Numbered from the stretch's first letter, positions 52,101 through 64,000 are shown. The stretch is 64,000 nucleotides of DNA from Tetmemena sp. SeJ-2015 (GCA_027382625.1 JAJKFJ010021234.1:1-64000), one strand, 5' to 3'. The notes: generated from the sequence alone by a model not told the origin. A program made the numbers and translations.

Positions 52101-52648
52101 TTTAACATTAACTAATAGCTAAAGACAAGAAAGATATTATCTATAGAGATATGAAACCTGAAAAGTCAACTGCCACGGCTTTACCTCCTATTTATTTGAT
52201 TTTTTACTCCCTTCTATTTTCTATTAAATTCTCACCTATAATGACAAATCTGGAAACAGATTTTGATCATTTCCCCTACTCTTAAGAATATTTTATTAAA
52301 AAAATTATAAAATAATTATTTTAAACATTTATGAAAAATTCGAGTTTATTTTAAAGAGATATAGTAATACATTTGGATTAGACTTATTTTATTACTTTTT
52401 AACAATTAATTTTTATAATCTACTTTTAAAAACTTTGAAATATTTTTGAGTTTTTAGAATAGTTGTCTACAAATAATCCTATGAAATTTGAACTTAAATT
52501 TATTTAAAACAATTAGATCAGCAATATGTGTTCTCAGATTTTAATTTTAATTTTAAATTTTGAAGGGTAGGAGGTATTGGGAGCATATGACATGTCTAAA
52601 AACCCAAAGGTGCGTGATATATTCTAAAATGAAATAAAACACAAATGA
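40176..52648 (+). CDS. Tandem unit 4: giant ciliate membrane protein gene, IES-interrupted
   Basis: The ATG at 40176 opens MGSSCNSDRRLRQSQ and the hydrophobic IISSIVVMALLIDALG, a probable signal peptide. Shared blocks follow in order: QEQSGQGDMYFGGSLNNRAI (about 41020), LPNYRFLRNMIAFNCYLF (42360), SLASCSDCVDLSVYSLAH (44620), EYCVGVAAYKNQSVDIF (45676), LTRITPSSGLMIYDV (46400), SLKIWNKCTYMNINHYPIY (47640), YKGYMTIVFDTNLRIPKN (48675), the SLQYLWGMIS helix (49890), LLYYFTILVATSLLFGMIL (50210), GDLSGTAFAVIGTTVCILC (50503), LRRLLYSLIMIFLDENEG (50869) and LFYCMGWLPIVLTMLYLL (51135). TGA is at 52646-52648. About seven or eight hydrophobic helices are visible in the C-terminal bundle. Two IESs at 48743 and 49044 are absent from unit 3, and a large insert sits in the tail. 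Function is unknown. Confidence 0.8.
40260..40846. other. IES in unit 4, pointer G, 587 bp
   Basis: G at 40260 and 40847. Excision gives LLIDALGTHAISKTNFQDFM. It begins GTAAGT like an intron, but the homologous inserts in units 2 and 3 require the pointer join. Confidence 0.6.
40984..40999. other. IES in unit 4, pointer ATG, only 16 bp
   Basis: ATG at 40984-40986 and 41000-41002. Excision gives NSEINVVVQEQSGQGDMYF. Units 2 and 3 have 390 and 406 bp at this site. Confidence 0.75.
41071..41113. other. IES in unit 4, pointer AAT, 43 bp
   Basis: AAT at 41071-41073 and 41114-41116. Excision joins NNRAIN to VNARKD. Confidence 0.75.
45507..45523. repeat. GA dinucleotide microsatellite
   Basis: This is an uninterrupted GA run in a noncoding part of unit 4. 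Confidence 0.9.
48468..48497. other. IES in unit 4, pointer ATCCTTT, 30 bp
   Basis: ATCCTTT at 48468-48474 and 48498-48504. Excision gives DNHPFNPLKTEYNFYLHVV. Confidence 0.87.
48743..48974. other. IES specific to unit 4, pointer AGAAT, 232 bp
   Basis: AGAAT at 48743-48747 and 48975-48979. Excision gives PKNYTTRMNQSMEI. Units 2 and 3 read straight through this codon (PKNFTTRMN). Confidence 0.82.
49044..49359. other. IES in unit 4, pointer TATTA, 316 bp, with coding-like island
   Basis: TATTA at 49044-49048 and 49360-49364. Excision gives GGTATTAAGCATAG, matching the uninterrupted GGTATTAAGCATAA of unit 1. Inside, the minus strand at about 49070-49180 reads KQYFDLLEALFITNDEDDG then LSFFLFSFGFTKEN, GC-richer than its flanks, possibly a piece of another gene. 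Confidence 0.7.
50022..50051. other. IES in unit 4, pointer TTCAA, 30 bp
   Basis: TTCAA at 50022-50026 and 50052-50056. Excision gives QFFNVDDITDQVYDF. Confidence 0.85.
51030..51062. other. IES in unit 4, pointer TGAA, 33 bp
   Basis: TGAA at 51030-51033 and 51063-51066. Excision gives EIFNEGAFLITCYSYYIFTD. The unexcised sequence happens to stay open, so an ordinary ORF search would read through it. Confidence 0.85.
51340..52200 (+). other. Unit 4-specific insert in the tail region with coding-like pieces
   Basis: Units 2 and 3 have about 300-430 bp between the last helix and the ETDFDHFPYSQE motif; unit 4 has over 1 kb. Inside, an ATG at 51357 opens a 73-codon frame (MATHRHRCYQINFYITTSLK, KGEKIDWYSPSSSISFNFK...) ending at TGA 51576-51578. 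Further on, 52133-52165 reads KDIIYRDMKPEK, resembling the kinase loop YRDxKPEN but with Lys for Asn. A CT microsatellite lies at 51619-51632. These may be displaced segments of other genes; chance frames of this length are common when TGA is the only stop. Confidence 0.3.
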
Positions 52649-52937
52649 ATCATCAGCGTTTTTACTAGCAGCTATAATTATAAAACACTTGGTTATATTG
52701 ATCCTATATTGTCATAAATTGCTTATTAAATTTAACAAAAATTACCAATAAAAGCTTTTGAAAAAATCTTAATTTTGAGTTTAAATATTAACCCCATCTA
52801 CAAATTCAATTCATAGTGTCATATAAAATTTTAGGAGGATATAATGGGTATATTATAAATGTTGTTAAGGAATCTATGTGCTTAGCTTAAATAAATTGGA
52901 TTCTAGAATATTCTAAGATGGGCAGGGCATGTGGACG

Positions 52938-54470
<1,533 letters not shown>

Positions 54471-55781
54471 ATTAATCGATTGATTAAAAACTCTTTTATT
54501 TTATAAAATAAAAAAAAAAATTTGGGTTTAATCCTTTAAAGTTATTTTTTTTAAATCAATTTTGATTTCGCATTTAAAAATGTTGAATAAGAGATTGATT
54601 TTTTTATTTAGAACAAGTTGCTTGATATTTTAATTAAACCTTAAGAAAGCTTAAATTTTTCTTTTTTTAAAATATTTTTCCTTAGAAATATCAAACATAC
54701 ATTAATACTCAAAATCAAAAAAATTTTAAAAAATAATTAAATTAAACTTTTTTTTTAAAAAAATTTATTTAAATTTTAAAGTAGTCATTTAAAAAAGAAA
54801 TTATAAAGAAATTTTAAAAACTAAAAAATTAAGTTTAATATTAAATTTTAAAATTTTTCCTACCAAATTATAAAATTTTTTAAATTTTTAAAAAAATAAA
54901 AAAAAAAATTATGGAAATTTTTTTAAATTTTAAAATTTTTAAAAATTTTAAAATTTAAAGTTGAAAAAAAATAAATATTTGCTGATTACAAAGTTAAAAA
55001 TATATAAAAAATTAAAATTAATTGGGGGGGACAGTTAATTTCCCCCATCCTATAAAAATCTCGTTTTTTATTGTAAAATTTTTTTAAAAGAAAAATTTTT
55101 TTTTGGGGGGAAATCTTCTTTTAGAATTTTTTATTTTATATATTTAAGATTTTTATTATTTTTTTTAAAATTTTTAAAACTTAACTTTTTTAAAAAATGT
55201 AAAAAAATTTATAAAAAATTATTAGATAAGTTTAAATTAGTCAGATTTGTTTGAAAGAAAAATGAGGGTTATATAAAGCTGTTGAAATATCTATTAGCAT
55301 AACAACCCCACCACCCTTATCTGCATCCACAAATTTATAATAAAGGACTTTCCCATAACTTTATATGAACAACTTGTATTTTTATCGAGCCAAACATTAT
55401 TTAATTAGCAAAAAAAAATTTTTAAAAACTATATCTTTAGAATAAGTCAATTATACATAAAAATTTTTTTAAAATCTATTTTTTGACTCTAAAAAAGCAA
55501 TTTTTTTTTCAGCCTAATTTGCAATTTTTGAATAAAAAGTTATAATATTAAGGGGAGGAGAGGTATACTACGATCCCCACCCTCAAATTTTTTTTTTTTA
55601 CCCTTTAATAGATAAAAAAAAATTTTTCAATTTAAAAAAAATTTTTGTAAATTAAAAAAAAATAATTCTGATTCTTTATGTATAAAATTTAAAAAAATCT
55701 TTATTTGCTTTTATGGATGAAAGTTAAAGACAATATTGACCAAACAGATTCTCCCACAAACCTGGCTGACAAACCTAACTC
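54471..55781. other. Low-complexity intergenic tract between OYE copies 1 and 2
   Basis: This is almost entirely A and T homopolymer runs with occasional blocks of G or C (for example near 55022-55047). No gene, repeat unit or structure could be supported. The pattern resembles the tracts at 500-1060 and 19640-20370 and may partly be assembly or sequencing noise. Confidence 0.5.
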
Positions 55782-57345
<1,564 letters not shown>

Positions 57346-58319
57346 TAAAGAGTTGAATTATATTGATATATGTATAAATAAGGTTTATAAGATATGTTAA
57401 TGGCAATTGATGGAGATTACTCTATCTGCGGCGGAGGTAGCAACTGGCTTTTAAATGTTAGTTGATGATTAGCAGCCCATAGAGTGATATATTATTTAAA
57501 GAATGAATTATAATTTAAAAGGGATTCAATCCCTGGTTTATATACCTATTTGGTTATTTAATTTTAACCAAACTATTTCACGCATTTATCTAAACAAACG
57601 TTGCTTCAAAGTATTTTTTTAAAAAAAATAAGCTGAAATCCTATAAAGTAGCAGTAGACCATATATTTAAGCTTTATAAACTTTAATTCACTCTCTCCCC
57701 TTCTATCCTAAACTGAAGATACTCCTCAAATGTTGTAGCATATATTTAAGCCTAATTAATTCAAAATTAGTTTATTTTAAATAAAGTTAAGTATTAGAGA
57801 AAATAAGCTGATAAAAATATCTTAAAAATATAAAGTTTATCATTGTACAGGATGAAAACTTTATAAAATTATGGAGAGCTTTGAGCTCTCAAATACTTGT
57901 GGTCCTAGCCCAAAGACAACTTTATATCTAGTCAAATCTACCCAAAATATATGAACTTCTTAAATTATAGTGATATAAACTGGCAAGAAATTTCAAATTC
58001 TATAGATCACAAATTTTTTCTTTTTTTTTATATTTTTTTTTTTGCTTTTATAATAGGGTCTATTGAAAAAAAATTTCTATTTTTATGCTTTTTTTTTAGT
58101 TTCTCAGAGTTGAAGATTAATTTTCAAAATAATAACGAAAATTAAAAATTTAAAATTCAATTTATTTAAAGAAAAAAAATTTTTTTTGATAAAAATTTTA
58201 AATTTACGAAAAAAATTTTCCAAAAAAAAAAGAATAGAATAAACTTAACAAAAATCTTTTTAGGAATTTTAAATTCTTAATTTATGATGGTGGCTAATGT
58301 TTTGAATAAATAAAGAATC
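57346..58319. other. Spacer upstream of OYE copy 2, partly duplicated upstream of copy 3
   Basis: Parts of 57535-57990 resemble 59865-60290, for example TTAATTTTAACCAA and the longer stretch around TCTAGTCAAATCTA and ATATATGAACTTCTTAAATT. Each lies 5' of an OYE gene, so the duplications carried their upstream regions with them; this may include promoter sequence. A GC-richer spot at 57425-57455 has no clear reading. The tract 57990-58260 is T/A homopolymer. Confidence 0.5.
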
Positions 58320-59744
58320 TCACAATTTAGTCTCTTCTTGTTTGGGAGGCTCGTAGACTGAGAGATCGGTGTAGCCTAGCTCACTACCACCGCCGTAGAA
58401 GTACTCTGTCAATATCTTAGACTTGTCTTTGACATGTCTCATTTCATTGAGAGGTGTGCCATTTCTGAACTTTTCTACTAAGTTGTCATTGCAATCAAAA
58501 TAACAAATAAACTCTTAATGAAATGTTGCAGATATACAGCTAGCCGTAAGAGACTGCGTCTGCATGACCTTACTCTACTACTTATGTTCCTGATTCAAAA
58601 GTTTGGCCGAAGTTCTTAATTAACACTCCTTTGAAAACCTTCCTGTACCTTTCGCAGATTGAGTTCTCTGGCTTGTCTGCCCAAAAAGCAGCTGTTTTCT
58701 CAGCGTTAGTTGGCTCAAATGTTAGTCCCTCGTTAATTTCAACAAATGCAAGATTTTATATTAAAGCTAAATGGATATAAGGAGTATCTATAATAAACTT
58801 AGAATATATACAATTCTCTTTATTTATCATTCAGCCTTTTTTTATAAGAATTGATGATTTAAACTTATTGAAGATTCCTCTTGTTGAATTCTTCGAAGAG
58901 ATAGTCAAGCAGTTCCAATATATTTGAGTCACTCATACCATTTAAATCAATGAGAGGAGAGAGTTTAATTCCAACTCTTCCAGATCCGAAAACAGCAATG
59001 ACTTATAATATACTTACTCTATCCAATATTAATTTTTAAAAAGATGAGCTCGTCAAGAACTTCTAGGCAGAAACGAGCTCTGTTCTGAACAGATCCACCG
59101 TACTCATCAGTTCTTTTATTGCAGCCATCTCTCAAGAAGTTATCAACTAGATATCCGTGGGCTCCATGGAGTTCTAATCCATCAAACCCAGCCCTTTTAG
59201 CGTTCTCAGCTCCTCTTCTAAAATCTTGAACAACTTCCTTAATTTCCTCAACCGTCAATTGATGAGGAATGACGTGGGGCTTTCTGCCTTAGGCTGTGTG
59301 GACTGTTCCTGGAATAGCCAGAGCATAAGAGGAGATGGGAGACTTTCCTCCAATGAAATCAGGATGGACAGCTCTGCCACCGTGCCAGATCTGCATGTAG
59401 ATTATGCCACCTTTCTCATGAACAGCATCAATAACTCTTTTCCAGCCAGCAGTTTGCTCATCATTGTGGATACCTGGAGCTCCTGGGAATGCAACTCCAT
59501 CTTCTCTGACCTGGGAGCATTCTGTCAGAATAAAAATGCATTTAAATTGTGTTTTAAAGTTGAATGAAGCCTGGTGATGCTCTTGCTGAGTAATACTTGA
59601 CATGGAGGTCGGTTGGGACTCCATCAGCTGGGTTGGCTCTTGTGCGAGTCAATGCAGCCATGATTATTCTGTTTGGAAGTTCCACATCTCCCATTTTGAA
59701 GGTGTGAATAAGACTGATGTTGAAGGGTCACTTTGGGTTTGCAT
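58320..59744 (-). CDS. Old Yellow Enzyme family ene-reductase, copy 3 (4 IESs)
   Basis: This is an FMN-dependent ene-reductase very similar to copy 4. It starts at [15 protein letters not shown] (ATG 59744-59742) and ends KQEETKL with TGA 58322-58320. Motifs are [51 protein letters not shown] and [20 protein letters not shown] encodes Gln in VHTAQGRKPH, where copy 4 has Glu. The IESs, with coding-strand pointers, are 59528 (ATTC, 34 bp), 58998 (TCAT, 46), 58751 (AATCT, 121) and 58489 (TGCAA, 37). One base is missing near 59699 relative to copy 4 (CCTTC against CCTCTC), which shifts the first 15 codons or so; restoring it gives 396 codons. It may be a sequence error or a real lesion. Confidence 0.82.
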
Positions 59745-60754
59745 AAAATTAAAGGTCATCCTAAAATTTTTTTAGAATGCTCTACCATTTAAATGACGTA
59801 TTTTGAATTTTGGTCAAATAATTTAATTTACAAATAAAATATAATAATAAGCTTACTTTACAAAACCTTATATATCTATCTGGCTAGTTAATTTTAACCA
59901 AGTCTTTCAACTAGTACACGTGGTAAAAAAGAATATTTCTTTTTTATATATTCATAAGAGATACCTGAAATAATAGCTGAAGTCTTTAAATTTCAGGTTT
60001 GTAAAATCTTAAAGCTCCTTCCCTCTCCAAAGTTGCAGATGCTATCAACAGTTTTTAAATATTTTAAGTTAGTTAGTTTAAAAGTTCTTATTTTAAATTG
60101 AATTAATTGATATTATTCAATTTTATATAAAGCTTCTGTTTTAATGTGCATTATTCAAAAATAGAAAATCAGATGAGGGTTTTTTAAATGGTTTGTGGTC
60201 CAGGCCAAAATACCTTTATCTAGTCAAATCTAACTCAAATATATGAACTTCTTAAATTTCAGAGATATAAAGGAAGAAATTTCAGTTTTCTATAATTAAT
60301 ATATATGCTCAGCTTATTTGAGTTAAGTAAAATAACTAATCACATGCAGAGATATTTAATTAAATCCTATTCATTTATATACGAATTCATTTTTTCTCAG
60401 AACTGTAGAATTAATCGAAAAGTTTGGATTAATGGGTTTGAATCCTTCTAAATTTTACAATCAGTTACAGATAAATGTTCTCAAACTTTAATGTTAATTT
60501 TCAACATCATTAAGTATAAGAACCTAATTAAAGTGGCAATAAATAGTCATTTATCAATTGTAAGATTTGTTTCTTGATTTATTGTTTATTTCTGCCTTTA
60601 AGAAATCTGCTATGTATACAGATTCATAAATAAAGAATAGATGTATTATATCTTCATTGAGAAGAAGTTAATGCTTTTCTAGAACGTTCCAGTGTGTTCA
60701 ATTTGAAATTCCTAATTGATGACGGTGTCTTATATTTTGACCAAATCATGAATC
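59745..60754. other. Spacer upstream of OYE copy 3
   Basis: Partly homologous to the spacer upstream of copy 2 (see 57346-58319). No gene is supported. Confidence 0.45.
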
Positions 60755-62118
60755 TCACAACTTAGTAGCTTCAGCTTCTGGTTGGGGAGGCTCGTAGACT
60801 GAGAGATCAGTGTAGCCAGCCTCACCACCACCGCCGTAGTAGTACTCAGTGAAGATCTTAGACTTGTCCTTAACGTGTTTCACATCGTTGAGAGGAGTGC
60901 CATCTCTGAACTTTTCAACTAAGTTGTCATTGCAATTGTAAAAATGATGAACATAAAACTCTTTACTATTAGGTTATTAGCAGACATAAAGCATGCCGTA
61001 AGAGACTGCGTCAGCATGACCTTCCTCTACGACTTTAGTACCAGATTCAAAAGTCAAACCGAAGTTCTGGATTAGTACTCCATTGTAAACCTTCCTGTAC
61101 TTTTCGCAGATTGAGTTCTCTGGCTTGTCAGCCCAAAAAGCAGCTACTTTCTCAGCGTTGGTCTGATCGAACGCTACTGCTTCGTTAATTTCAACAAATG
61201 CAAGATTTTATATTCAAGAAAGTTAAAATAAAATTTTATTTAATCATAGATTCCTCTTGTTGAATTCTTCGAAGAGATGATCAAGTAGTCCAAAGATATC
61301 TGAGTCACTCATTCCGTTGTAATCAACTAGAGGAGAGAGCTTAATTCCGACTCTTCCAGCACCGAAAACAGCGATGACTTATAAATATTCTTACTCTAGT
61401 CAATAGTAATTTTGAAAGATGAGCTCATCAAGAACTTCAAGGCAGAAACGAGCTTTGTTCTGAGCTGATCCACCGTACTCATCAGTTCTCTTGTTGCAGC
61501 CGTCTCTCAAGAAGTTATCAACTAGATAGCCGTGGGCTCCATGGAGTTGCAGTCCATCAAATCCAGCCTTTTTAGCGTTCTCAGCTCCTTTTCTGAAATC
61601 TTGAACCACTTCCTTGATCTCATCGACTGTCAGCTGATGAGGGATGGCGTGGGGCTTTCTACCTTCGGCTGTGTGGACTGTTCCTGGAATAGCCAGAGCG
61701 TAAGAGGAGATAGGAGACTTTCCTCCAATGAAATCGGGATGGACTGCTCTACCTCCGTGCCAGATCTGCATGTAGATTCTGCCACCGTTCTCGTGAACTG
61801 CATCATTAACTCTTTTCCAGCCAGCAGTTTGCTCATCTGTGTGGATACCTGCAGCACCTGGGAAAGCAACTCCATCTTCTCTGACCTGAGAGCACTCGGT
61901 TAGAATGAGTACGCATATTTGCTTTTTAAAAGATGAATGAAGCCAGCTGATGCTCTTGCTGAGTAATACTTGACATGGAGGTCGGTTGGGACTCCATCAG
62001 CTGGGTTGGCTCTTGTACGAGTCAAGGCAGCCATGACTATTCTGTTTGGGAGTTCGACATCTCCCATTTTGAGAGGTGTGAATAAGATTGATGTTGAAGG
62101 GTCTCTTTGGGCTTGCAT
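60755..62118 (-). CDS. Old Yellow Enzyme family ene-reductase, copy 4, intact (4 IESs)
   Basis: This is the cleanest gene of the cluster. Starting at ATG 62118-62116 (MQAQRDPSTSILFTPLKMGD) and ending EAEATKL with TGA 60757-60755, removal of four IESs leaves 1194 bases, exactly 398 codons, with no frameshift. Family motifs are [36 protein letters not shown], the substrate-binding His pair in [11 protein letters not shown], and [17 protein letters not shown]. The IESs, with coding-strand pointers, are 61903 (TCATTC, 32 bp), 61373 (TCATC, 45), 61203 (AATCT, 45) and 60932 (TGC, 48). The product should be a soluble 397-residue FMN enzyme; the physiological substrate cannot be told from sequence. 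Confidence 0.92.
60932..60979. other. IES in OYE copy 4, pointer TGC, 48 bp
   Basis: The complement GCA stands at 60932-60934 and 60980-60982. Excision gives [15 protein letters not shown]. Confidence 0.88.
61203..61247. other. IES in OYE copy 4, pointer AATCT, 45 bp
   Basis: The complement AGATT stands at 61203-61207 and 61248-61252. Excision gives [15 protein letters not shown]. Confidence 0.9.
61373..61417. other. IES in OYE copy 4, pointer TCATC, 45 bp
   Basis: The complement GATGA stands at 61373-61377 and 61418-61422. Excision gives EVLDELIAVFGAGRVGIKL. Confidence 0.9.
61903..61934. other. IES in OYE copy 4, pointer TCATTC, 32 bp
   Basis: The complement GAATGA stands at 61903-61908 and 61935-61940. 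Excision joins ARASAGF to ILTECSQ. Copies 1-3 have an IES at the same place with related pointers. Confidence 0.9.
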
Positions 62119-62733
62119 AAAATTAAATTTATTTTAAAAGCGGTATTGCTCTACCATTATTTTTTATGACGTAAGATATGGTTTGGTCAAATATTTTAAT
62201 TACAAATAGTTATGATAAACTAACGCGACAATACCTAATTTATATTCCTGCTACTCTATTAATGGACCAATTATATTATTGCTTACGTCTCTCTTCTTCT
62301 CATAGCATCATTATAAGTTTCATTCATAAATTGAAAGCTAAGAGGAAATAAGTTTTGTAAATTAGAGTAGTGAAAAAGTGTGAATGCATTTGGTCAAAAT
62401 AGGATATTAAGGCAACTATCCTGATTTAATTATTTTGAATTTTATTTGGCAAAATAATTAGTGAGTCTATGATTATCATATTTTCTTTATCTGCCAAAAC
62501 AAGATTGTTAATTAACTTAATGAGCATCTCATCTTTATAAATAAATATATATTTATTTATTTATTAATCTTAATTTGAATGCGTTAGAACAGCACCGTTG
62601 TTTTATTTTAATTAAATGATTAGTAGTAGAAGCTTTATTTAGCAAAGTCATCAGCAGTCTTTTCTCAAGATATAATTAAATTAAAGTTCCAAACTAAAAA
62701 CCTTTTTCAAACAACAGCTATATATCATTCACT
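62119..62733. other. Intergenic between OYE copy 4 and the plus-strand genes
   Basis: It is AT-rich and forms the divergent upstream region of copy 4 and the following plus-strand ORFs. No element is recognised. Confidence 0.4.
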
Positions 62734-62898
62734 ATGGGCTGCCAAACCACCAAGAACGCACAAGAACCAGGCACTCTTATAATTAAAAAAAGTATATCAA
62801 GCATAACATTAGATAGATATGAGAGAGAAAGAACAAGCGTAAAATCAAAAAGATGTGATCCGTTTTGTGATTCGTAAAGTGAGCTATATCTTTTGTGA
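62734..62898 (+). CDS. Possible small protein with N-terminal acylation motif (54 aa)
   Basis: From ATG 62734 the frame reads MGCQTTKNAQEPGTLIIKK, SISSITLDRYERERTSVKSK and RCDPFCDSQSELYLL, using one TAA as Gln, and stops at TGA 62896-62898. Met-Gly-Cys is the classic start of a myristoylated and palmitoylated protein, and composition is balanced, with none of the Lys/Asn/Ile bias of chance frames here. It lies 100 bp before the ATG of the plus-strand OYE gene. It may be complete or only the first MDS of a longer gene. No homology is recognised. The minus strand also has an open frame here, judged a shadow. Confidence 0.4.
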
Positions 62899-62998
62899 TT
62901 GAGATACTGTAATATATTCATTTAATTTCGCAAATCTAACAAGAAACTTCTCTAAGATATGGTTTAATAACTTTTATGATATCTAGAGAGTATTTTAT

Positions 62999-64000
62999 AT
63001 GGTTGACGCATCTCAAGACCTTCACCTATTGAAGCCAATTACCGTTGGTGACCTCCACCTTGCTAACAGAGCATACTTTTCATCATACACTCTTAGATTT
63101 AAAATTTAGCAGTTGTTGCTGCTACTACCAGACTAAGAGCAGGTTATGCCGGTGTTCCCAACGACCTCTTGGTGGAGTACTACACTCAAAGAGCCTCAGC
63201 TGGTCTCATTCTTTCCGAATGTGTGGCTGTTCACCCTAAGGGCCATGCCTTCCCAGGCGCTGCCTGCTTGTATAACTAAGAGCAAGTTGAGGGCTGGAAG
63301 AGAGTTAACGAAGCTGTCCACGCCAAGGGTGCTAAATTTATATTCTCAATTTAATATTGTGGTAAGATCTTCGCCCAGGTATACTACGCAGGAAGAGCCG
63401 CTCACTCTGATCACATCGGAGGTGACATCCCTCTTTCCGCATCTGCCATTGCAATCAATGGAACCGTCCATACCTAAAACGGACAAGTCGCTCAATATTA
63501 ATAATTGAGCGGTAGTTTTGGGAGTAAGATTTGTTTCTCATGTTACTCCCAAAGAGGCCACCAAGGCAGAAATTATAGCCTCTCTATATTTATGTGATAA
63601 AAATCGAAGGAGTAGTGAAGGCTTTCCGCCAGTCAATTGAATACGCAAAGGAAGCTGGATTCGATGGTGTGGAACTACACGGTGCTAATGGCTACATTAT
63701 TGACCAGTTCTTGAGAGATGGCTCTAACAAGAGAACCGATGAGTTTGGTGGATCTTTCGAGAACAGAGCCAGACTTCTTCTACAAATCGTTGATCACGCC
63801 ATCGAAGTATTCACCGCTCACAGAGTCGGAGTTAAGCTCTCACCCTTCGGTAACTACAACGACATGTCTGACTCAGACCCCATCGCTCTTTACCAATATG
63901 TTTCAAAGGCACTTAATGAGAAGCACATTGCCTTCGTGGAAGTGGCTGAGAAGTTCTCTTTCGACCAAACCAACGATGAGCTTGCTGCTGCTTTCTTCGC
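62999..64000 (+). CDS. Old Yellow Enzyme family ene-reductase, copy 5, divergent, 3' end outside window
   Basis: This is an FMN-dependent ene-reductase on the opposite strand to copies 1-4. ATG 62999 opens MVDASQDLHLLKPITVGDLH. Motifs are AATTRLRAGYAGVPNDLLVE, ECVAVHPKGHAFPGAAC, FAQVYYAGRAAHSDHIGGD, HGANGYIIDQFLRDGSNK and RTDEFGGSFENRARLLL. The substrate-binding pair is His-x-x-Asn, as in yeast OYE1, where copies 1-4 have His-x-x-His, so substrate preference may differ. The four IESs are 63070 (AGCA, 38 bp), 63329 (GTG, 30), 63491 (CTCA, 46) and 63570 (AAAT, 31), none at a site used by copies 1-4. After excision the frame is open to the window end (DELAAAFF). GC content is higher than in the other copies. 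Confidence 0.9.
63070..63107. other. IES in OYE copy 5, pointer AGCA, 38 bp
   Basis: AGCA at 63070-63073 and 63108-63111. Excision gives HLANRAVVAATTRL. Confidence 0.9.
63329..63358. other. IES in OYE copy 5, pointer GTG, 30 bp
   Basis: GTG at 63329-63331 and 63359-63361. Excision gives EAVHAKGGKIFAQVYY. Confidence 0.88.
63491..63536. other. IES in OYE copy 5, pointer CTCA, 46 bp
   Basis: CTCA at 63491-63494 and 63537-63540. Excision gives NGQVAHVTPKEATKAE. The IES contains GGGAGTAA, the complement of TTACTCCC in the following coding sequence. Confidence 0.88.
63570..63600. other. IES in OYE copy 5, pointer AAAT, 31 bp
   Basis: AAAT at 63570-63573 and 63601-63604. Excision gives ATKAEIEGVVKAFRQS. 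Confidence 0.88.

Noticed and set aside
60655..60705. Heat-shock-element-like GAACGTTCCAG downstream of OYE copy 4
   Set aside because: It lies 3' of a minus-strand gene and far from any start; a single short match is not evidence.
62718..62921. Minus-strand 67-codon frame opposite the small MGCQ ORF
   Set aside because: The plus-strand reading has a better start and composition; the minus frame has no supporting context.

Overview
The window looks like germline (micronuclear) DNA of a hypotrich ciliate of the Oxytricha/Stylonychia type. Reading frames stay open only when TAA and TAG are read as glutamine and TGA is the only stop. Genes are cut by many short, very AT-rich inserts. These are not GT-AG introns: each lies between two copies of a 2-7 bp direct repeat (a pointer), and removing one repeat copy plus the insert restores the frame exactly. 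They are therefore internal eliminated sequences (IESs) between macronuclear-destined segments (MDSs). A C4A4 telomere-type repeat at 3009-3024 fits the same group. The exact genus is not determined.

Bases 1-52648 hold a direct tandem array of four paralogous giant genes on the + strand: unit 1 (1-10096, 5' end outside the window), unit 2 (12429-24773), unit 3 (25671-38983) and unit 4 (40176-52648), about 12-13 kb each in this unprocessed form. Each full unit starts with an MGS... signal-peptide segment, continues with a long extracellular region, and ends in a polytopic membrane bundle with a cytoplasmic tail, closing with TGA. Unit 1 has its tail expanded into a Lys/Glu-rich tandem repeat. 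Unit 2 carries in-frame TGAs and indels and is probably decaying. IES positions are shared between units, but the IESs differ greatly in length. One site is 30-33 bp in three units and 1505 bp in unit 1, where a foldback element fills it. Another unit 1 IES holds a telomere-repeat end and a transposase-like fragment resembling TBE elements.

Between the units lie small coding islands. A 162-aa gene at 11268-11889 (minus) can be reconstructed completely across two IESs, and its 5' part is repeated as an inverted copy at 10751-11092. An unrelated minus-strand island sits at 39361-39621. Several inserts inside units 2-4 also contain short coding-looking stretches, two resembling protein-kinase catalytic loops. 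These are candidates for nested pieces of other genes but are weakly supported, because with one stop codon chance open frames are long.

From 52938 to the end is a cluster of five Old Yellow Enzyme family genes (FMN-dependent ene-reductases): four on the minus strand (52938-54470, 55782-about 57345, 58320-59744, 60755-62118) and a more divergent one on the plus strand (62999 to the window end). Their IESs were resolved base by base; some sites are shared by four paralogs, others belong to one or two. Three of the four minus-strand copies show single-base indels that are either real lesions or sequence errors. A possible small acylated protein (62734-62898) precedes the last gene. Long homopolymer-rich tracts (for example 500-1060, 19640-20370, 54480-55720) contain nothing recognisable and may be partly artefactual.
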